64,000 nt of DNA from Tetrastigma voinierianum. Lineage: Eukaryota; Streptophyta; Magnoliopsida; Vitales; Vitaceae. Positions within the stretch are counted from its first letter, which is position 1; the number at the start of each line of letters is the position of its first letter. Below the pieces are notes generated by a model, which had not been told where the DNA came from, did no database searches, and worked only from the letters and a program-made list of their open reading frames with translations. Position numbers and translations under genes: made by a program. The stretch lies in the NCBI GenBank assembly GCA_016808115.1, contig JAEQBH010003948.1:310001-374000 (forward strand). Direction: 5' to 3'. Below are positions 61,213 through 64,000 of this stretch, piece by piece.

Positions 61213-61217
61213 TTGAT

Positions 61218-61700
61218 TAGTGTGTCGACTTTTGAACAACAAAATGACTTAATAATTGCCTACCTAACTTCATTTAAAGTCTTTGTTAACTTGTTGAAAT
61301 CATCTTAAAAATAAAGCAGCTTGTCAATATTAGCACTTTCATTCATGACTTGATGGTAGTGTCAATTTCATGCATGACTCATTTTAAAGTCTTTGCCCGT
61401 AACTCATAAAAAAATCTTAAAGAATCTTGTCATGTAGTTTCACATGCATTCATGACTTATAAAAAAAATTTTGTAGACTAATAATTTGTAGACTTAATTT
61501 TAAATTTTTATTTTTTATTAAACTTCTAATAGTTTTTTATTATTTCAAACATTTAGGAGCTATTCCCAAAAATTGATTTGTGAAAACTATTTTGGAAACA
61601 TCATCGACCAGACTCAAAATTGGTTAAAGTAACATATGGCAAAGTTGCCATTTGACCTTATTCGATTACAATTTTGAAAAGAATACAAACACACGAAATC
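61218..61700. other. Spacer, nothing recognised
   Basis: AT-rich single-copy sequence with degenerate CATGACTCATTTTAAAGTCTTTG words also seen near 59,170 and 59,255, perhaps an old local duplication. Confidence 0.4.
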
Positions 61701-62230
61701 CTAGATGGGAGTAAGGCAACAAGCAAGATTGCAGTGAAGCTTCATTAAAGAAACAAACTAATTAAGTTGACTAAGAAAATTAAAGTTGATATAGAACTTT
61801 AACCTCAAAATTCAGGAAATTAATTAGGAAGAAATTAGAAATTCGGAGAAAACACACGGGAAGGAGCTAAGACACGGATAAGGATTGGCTTCACGGCATT
61901 TTGGATCTAGCATTAGCATCAAACAATAGACACAACCCTCGAAAACAAAAATATTGTTTACACATGCCGCTAATAAAACATTCACTTTATGCATTGATAA
62001 TCATAATTTACGGGAGATAACACGTTCCATGATATAATGCATTTGTTAAGCTCGGATCCCGGAAGGAAAATCTCTTGGCGTTACCCGTATAAGGTCTGAA
62101 AGAAAAAGTTGATGTATGTGATCGGCTTGGGCGAGGTAGATCAATGTTGAATATTTTCCTAAACTAAGCAAGCTAATTCAACTAACTAAGAAATATTGAT
62201 TGATATAGAACTTTAAAATTCAGAATTAAT
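61700..62230. repeat. Segmental repeat A, copy 3 (partial)
   Basis: AATAAAACATTCA.TTATGCATTG (61,972) and ATTTTCCTAAACTAAGCAAG (62,151) match copies 1 and 2. Part of the block (61,750-61,910) is itself duplicated within this copy (AGAACTTTAACCTCAAAATTCAG near 61,793 and 62,207). Confidence 0.8.
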
Positions 62231-64000
62231 CAGGAAGAAGTCGGAAATACAAAGAAAACGAGGAAGGCTAAGACACGGATAGAGATTGGCTTCACGGCAT
62301 TTTGGATCATTTGGAATGCTCTCTCACCCTTTCCTTAAGGCCTTCGTTTCGCTCTCGACATTCCCCACTCTTGTTTTATTATCAAGATCGCCCACGTTTC
62401 CATCGCTTATCACGGTTTATTCTCTCCAAACTTTACATCTCCAAACAGAGAAACAAGAAGTGCATGGATAACCTTTTATGCTTTCTTATTGTTTTCTTCT
62501 TCAGTTTTTGTGGCCTCTTCTGAACTACTACATTGGGGATCTCACGGCTGATGTTTAAAACCAGAGCCCTGGCCAAGTCAATCATGCCACTAATAGGATC
62601 GATCTCCGGTCTCGATGAAATACTTCTCGACTCATACTTCAGCATCAGCGGATTCATGGACACGAAAAGAAGTGGACCCTCGGATTCTTCATTTGGCAAT
62701 GATTCCACACTCTCCAATATCTTACTTCGAGCGCATGCTCCAATCGCCCCGAGGCACCGGTGTAGCGATAGTAATCCTGCGGGAGATATTTTTACGTGGA
62801 TAGGCTGCGAAGACATGGAGATCATCGGGTGCCATTATCGATAGTGAGCATTTTCTTTGATGACAGCGAGTTTCACGGAACCGGGGTCTTTTCAGCCAGC
62901 CTCTTCTCAGAGTTGAAATACATCTCGGCCGTGTGGTTCTTTGAAATAATTTTGGAGTGTTCTTTGTCGACAAAAGCTGGGTGATAAGATTACTGTTTAA
63001 GCGAGAGAAAGATATGTAGTGGACATTTTTGCATGTTGACGATAATACCATTCATTAGGTAACTTCCTTGGGTTCATTGATGATGGTTTTACTTGACATT
63101 CCTTCCGACATTCCCGAATTATAACACATGCATTTTTCTTATGTCCAGAGCACCATATTTGAATAGTTGTCTTGACAATCCACTCTAAAGACCACTCGGA
63201 CTCACCATCACCACTGATGGACCTACATTGTTAAAATTCTCAATGCACTTCAAAGCAGGTATGTGTTGATGTATGTAAGTACTTGACCACACTTACCTTT
63301 TTACAGGGAAGCATAATATATGGGGATGTAATGGAGCTGAGATGGATGGAACCCGATACTCGTGGGCACGCCCTAAAGCAAATGCGGGGGATTGGAACAC
63401 GGCCCCCTTGAAATGGTTGGTGGATGACATCACGTGAGCGCTTTTCTCTCTCACATTCCAAGGCTGATGGAGTTGCACGGCCTAAGTAGATTCAGTCACG
63501 CCAAATATCGGGAGAAGCTGCGGGATCTCGAGCACAAAGATGACAATCTTCTTCGAGAATAGTCTCGGTCATAAAGTACTCGAACTACCCGGCAATATCG
63601 ACCATAAAAATGGCGGCTCAGGGCGTGCCAATTTGTGTAACACCAAAATCATATTCCATTTACTTCTAATGTCTGATGGAAATCAATAACCTGCAGAAGA
63701 TGAATTTACTTATAGTTACAGGAGCATTAAATGAGATAATAAAATTAAGCAACACATCTAAAGTCAATTGTTGTAAATGTCCAAACGATGCACTTGGTCA
63801 GTTATATACAGTAGATATTTTGGCATATGAAATACACACATCATATTAGCCTTTTTTTTCAGAACAAGTTTATATTTTATTAGATTGGTTATGTAATAAG
63901 TTTGACTAAATTCAAGACAATAATATCATCTTTGTGGTGAAGCACAAAAATCAATATTAGAAGTATAGTCAATTTAATCTTGTAGACTAATTCTTGCTAT
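62230..64000 (-). pseudogene. Unidentified gene, module copy 5 (runs off the window)
   Basis: Carries the longest readable minus-strand stretch of the module, 130 codons (62,825-62,433): VKISPAGLLSLHRCLGAIGA, CARSKILESVESLPNEESEG, PLLFVSMNPLMLKYESR, then VLNISREIPNVV as in copy 3. An upstream exon-like block near 63,360-63,550 contains QLHQPWNVREKS. Sequence to the window end matches the intron region of copies 1, 2 and 4. A plus-strand reading of 103 codons overlaps and cannot be fully excluded as the real frame. I do not recognise the protein. Confidence 0.5.

Noticed and set aside
60642..61216. Two plus-strand open stretches of 99 and 81 codons
   Set aside because: Both lie inside a well-defined solo LTR with target duplication.

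Overview
The window is nuclear DNA of a flowering plant. The support is a large MIK2/MDIS1-type LRR receptor kinase, plant C2-type phospholipase D exons, FAR1-like MULE transposase with an OTU domain, plant mobile domain (PMD) sequence, Tekay-like chromodomain Ty3/gypsy elements and Ty1/copia remnants. I cannot name the species. Almost every long coding stretch carries small indels. They are densest in sequence present in several copies and rare in single-copy stretches (about 58.7-61.7 kb), so part of the breakage may be poorly polished long-read sequence rather than true decay.

Layout: 0-9.6 kb holds two copies of a segmental module containing an unidentified, probably minus-strand multi-exon gene, separated by the 3' end of a receptor-kinase gene. 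A truncated tRNA-Arg lies at 10.4 kb. 10.66-20.17 kb is one complete but heavily degraded chromodomain Ty3/gypsy element with 2-kb LTRs, primer-binding site, polypurine tract and a 5-bp target duplication. 20.4-36.8 kb is a minus-strand phospholipase D gene. It is split by a 9,028-bp MULE (21,280-30,307) with terminal inverted repeats and a perfect 9-bp target duplication. The duplicated nonamer is exactly the His-Ala-Lys codons of the second catalytic HKD motif. The long intron/gap of the PLD gene also holds a LINE reverse-transcriptase fragment, a TRIM-like element and a 298-bp hAT MITE with a perfect 8-bp duplication. 37.1-39.7 kb is a copia pol remnant invaded by a SINE-like element.

From 39.7 kb the window-start sequence is repeated, followed by a third module copy cut at 42,876 by nested Tekay-type LTRs (to about 48.4 kb). 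48.9-50.1 kb is a partial ZRSR2/U2AF35-related CCCH gene. 50.9-54.2 kb has another receptor-kinase C-terminus and a fourth module. 54.25-58.59 kb is a nearly full-length LRR receptor kinase with a homogenised 144-bp LRR array. 60,276-61,212 is a solo LTR with a perfect TTGAT duplication. 61.7-64.0 kb starts a fifth module copy.

The most notable object is the MULE. It carries a plus-strand PMD gene and a minus-strand FAR1/MULE/SWIM/OTU transposase, has CCGGAT-rich subterminal arrays at both ends, contains internal duplications, and disrupts a PLD active site.
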